Source of the DNA: Nitrososphaerota archaeon
GTDB lineage: Archaea; Thermoproteota; Nitrososphaeria; Nitrososphaerales; Gagatemarchaeaceae
Reading direction: 5' to 3'
Length of the DNA stretch: 6,881 nucleotides
Assembly: GCA_016200025.1 (NCBI GenBank)
Contig: JACQFO010000025.1
Coordinates: 1 to 6,881, forward strand
Part shown: positions 5,888 to 6,881 of the stretch, piece after piece
Layout: each line of letters begins with the position of its first letter
Position numbering within the stretch: the first letter of the stretch is position 1
The notes under the pieces: model-generated
Told to the model about the DNA's origin: nothing
Seen by the model: the letters and a program-made list of their open reading frames with translations, nothing else
The model's database searches: none
Made by a program: the position numbers and the translations under genes

Positions 5888-6472
5888 CTAGGGGAGCCTC
5901 GTGAGTGCGGCGACCCAGGCTTCGCCGCCGCCCTTGTGAAGCGTAGTTTCGAGCCTTCCCGGGTTGATGTAGTCGACCCTCCAACCGTCGGAGAACGCTT
6001 GGCGTATCTCGGCCTGGGAGACCCTGCGCGGACCTCCCCAGTCGGTTGGCTCCTTCTCGCTGAAGCACAGCATCAGGTACCTGCCGCCTGTTCGCACCAC
6101 CTCCGAAACGCTCCTGACGTAGCGGGCCCTCTCCTGGTCGGGGAAGACGTGGAAGAGGGCGCAGTCGGTGGCTGTGTCGAACTTCTTTCCCAGCGAAGGT
6201 AGTTCCAACGCGTCGTGCTCCAGGAATTCGGCCTTCGACCCCCGCAGGGTTGCCTTCTCCTTTGCCTTTGCGATCGCGATCGGAGCAGAGTCCAGGCCGA
6301 GGACCCGATGGCCCTTTGAGGAGAAGAAGATGGCCTGCTCGCCAGTGCCGCAACCGAGGTCGACCACGTCCCCGCGCACCTCGCCCTTCCCTTCCAGGGC
6401 CACGAATTCACGCTGGGGGCGCCCGATGTCCCACGGGGGCGCACCGCGATAGGCGTCGTTGAAGGTTGCCAG
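5888..6472 (-). CDS. Class I SAM-dependent methyltransferase; start codon uncertain (CTG at 6472 proposed)
   Basis: The soluble product transfers a methyl group from S-adenosylmethionine; the acceptor is unknown. About 194 aa are supported. AYRGAPPWDIGRPQREF (7-23) is the N-terminal signature of a bacterial/archaeal subfamily related to TehB/thiopurine-type methyltransferases. VVDLGCGTGEQAIFF (36-50) is motif I, the SAM-binding loop; GLDSAP (59-64) is motif II; DCALFHVFPDQERARYV (103-119), GGRYLMLCFSEKEP (129-142) and GPRRVSQAEIRQAFSDGW (147-164) follow in family order. The end is a TAG at 5888-5890. No ATG, GTG or TTG lies in frame between a TTG at 6673, which would force a 196-base overlap with the oxidoreductase gene, and a GTG inside the conserved N-terminus. 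A CTG at 6472, five bases after the TAG of the upstream gene, fits the family length best. A base error or a translational-coupling start at a non-standard codon are both possible. Confidence 0.87.
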   Translation of the reverse strand: MATFNDAYRGAPPWDIGRPQREFVALEGKGEVRGDVVDLGCGTGEQAIFFSSKGHRVLGLDSAPIAIAKAKEKATLRGSKAEFLEHDALELPSLGKKFDTATDCALFHVFPDQERARYVRSVSEVVRTGGRYLMLCFSEKEPTDWGGPRRVSQAEIRQAFSDGWRVDYINPGRLETTLHKGGGEAWVAALTRLP

Positions 6473-6477
6473 GGCGC

Positions 6478-6881
6478 CTACACGCCCCGCTTGAGGGTGT
6501 CCGCGAGCAGGCCCACCATCGCGGTGTTCTGGGGGACCAGAGTTTGGAAGTAGAACCTCTCGATTCCCACATCCATCTTGGACCTCAGTTTGTCGACGAA
6601 TTCCTCCGCAGTGCCGCAGGGTGCGTTCCGAGCCCCTAGGCGCTTGAGCACCTCCCGGGGAGAGAGGTCCCACCCAAGTTTTGCGGCCTGGAGCTTCGCG
6701 TTCTCCTCGAGCTCGGCGGCGTTCCTGCCGATCAGGTAGGGTCCAGTTTCGGAGATTGTTACCTGCCTGCCGTCGACTTCGGCGTCCAGGGTCTTCTTGA
6801 GCTCGAGGTAGGCCTCAGTCGGCGAGAGAAAGACATTCCATTCGTCGGCGACCCGCGCGGCGGCCCGGACTAGGGGCTTCG
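6478..6881 (-). CDS. Luciferase-like (probably F420-dependent) oxidoreductase, C-terminal part
   Basis: Only the last 133 residues are in the window; the gene enters from the right edge and ends with TAG at 6478-6480. The pattern is that of the C-terminal half of the bacterial luciferase-like monooxygenase superfamily (LLM class, TIM barrel). RAAARVADEWNVF (5-17) matches the conserved A-x-A-D-x-W-N segment. SETGPYLIGRNAAELEE (about 47-63) corresponds to the 'vG...eel' region. NAPCGTAEEFVDKL (about 86-99) corresponds to G-T-x-E-E-x-V-x-x-L, and VGIERFYFQ (about 105-113) is the final barrel strand. In archaea such enzymes usually use coenzyme F420, but FMN is possible and the cofactor site is outside the window. 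The methyltransferase frame begins immediately after the stop, so the two are probably one transcript. Confidence 0.8.
   Translation of the reverse strand, partial: KPLVRAAARVADEWNVFLSPTEAYLELKKTLDAEVDGRQVTISETGPYLIGRNAAELEENAKLQAAKLGWDLSPREVLKRLGARNAPCGTAEEFVDKLRSKMDVGIERFYFQTLVPQNTAMVGLLADTLKRGV

Noticed and set aside
5395..5904. 169-codon plus-strand open frame over the arginase
   Set aside because: Antisense to an unmistakable arginase; open only because of the high GC content.

Overview
The window is GC-rich, protein-coding DNA, most likely from an archaeon. Three things point that way. The central operon encodes a RadA/RadB-type RecA-family ATPase coupled to a HerA-like protein. At least two genes appear leaderless: an archaeal-style TATA box sits about 25 bases before the start codon and there is no Shine-Dalgarno sequence. 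The right edge holds the C-terminal part of a luciferase-like (probably F420-dependent) oxidoreductase. The lineage cannot be fixed from the sequence alone; a GC-rich Thermoproteota/Nitrososphaerota or other uncultured archaeon would fit.

Layout. At 1-1005 (minus) is the N-terminal two thirds of a 14-TM-type (DHA2) MFS efflux transporter, cut by the left edge. Divergent from it, across a 46-base gap, is an NAD(P)H-dependent FMN reductase/quinone reductase (1052-1975, plus). Its family domain ends near base 1594, but the frame runs on for 126 codons, almost all of it antisense to the next gene. From 4877 down to 1625 (minus) lies a tightly coupled operon: a HerA/VirB4-like P-loop protein with a destroyed Walker A motif, then a RadA-like ATPase with an intact Walker A and a long insertion (TAGTG junction), then a small membrane protein (TGATG junction), then a hypothetical protein. 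The last two lie in one reading frame separated by a single TAA and may be one interrupted membrane protein. Upstream, each on the minus strand, are an arginase (5847-4945, apparently with its own promoter), a class I SAM methyltransferase (about 6472-5888) and the luciferase-like oxidoreductase (6881-6478, cut by the right edge).

How they may work together. The arginase is probably metabolic (arginine to ornithine plus urea) but has Gln at the position of a manganese-binding His. The methyltransferase directly follows the oxidoreductase gene, so the two are probably co-transcribed. The transporter/flavin-reductase pair could serve detoxification, but only adjacency supports this. The most unusual unit is the 4-gene (or 3-gene) operon: a catalytically dead HerA-like partner, an active-looking RecA-fold ATPase and a membrane protein, all translationally coupled, which suggests a membrane-associated ATPase complex of unknown role. 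No RNA genes, CRISPR arrays or insertion sequences were seen.
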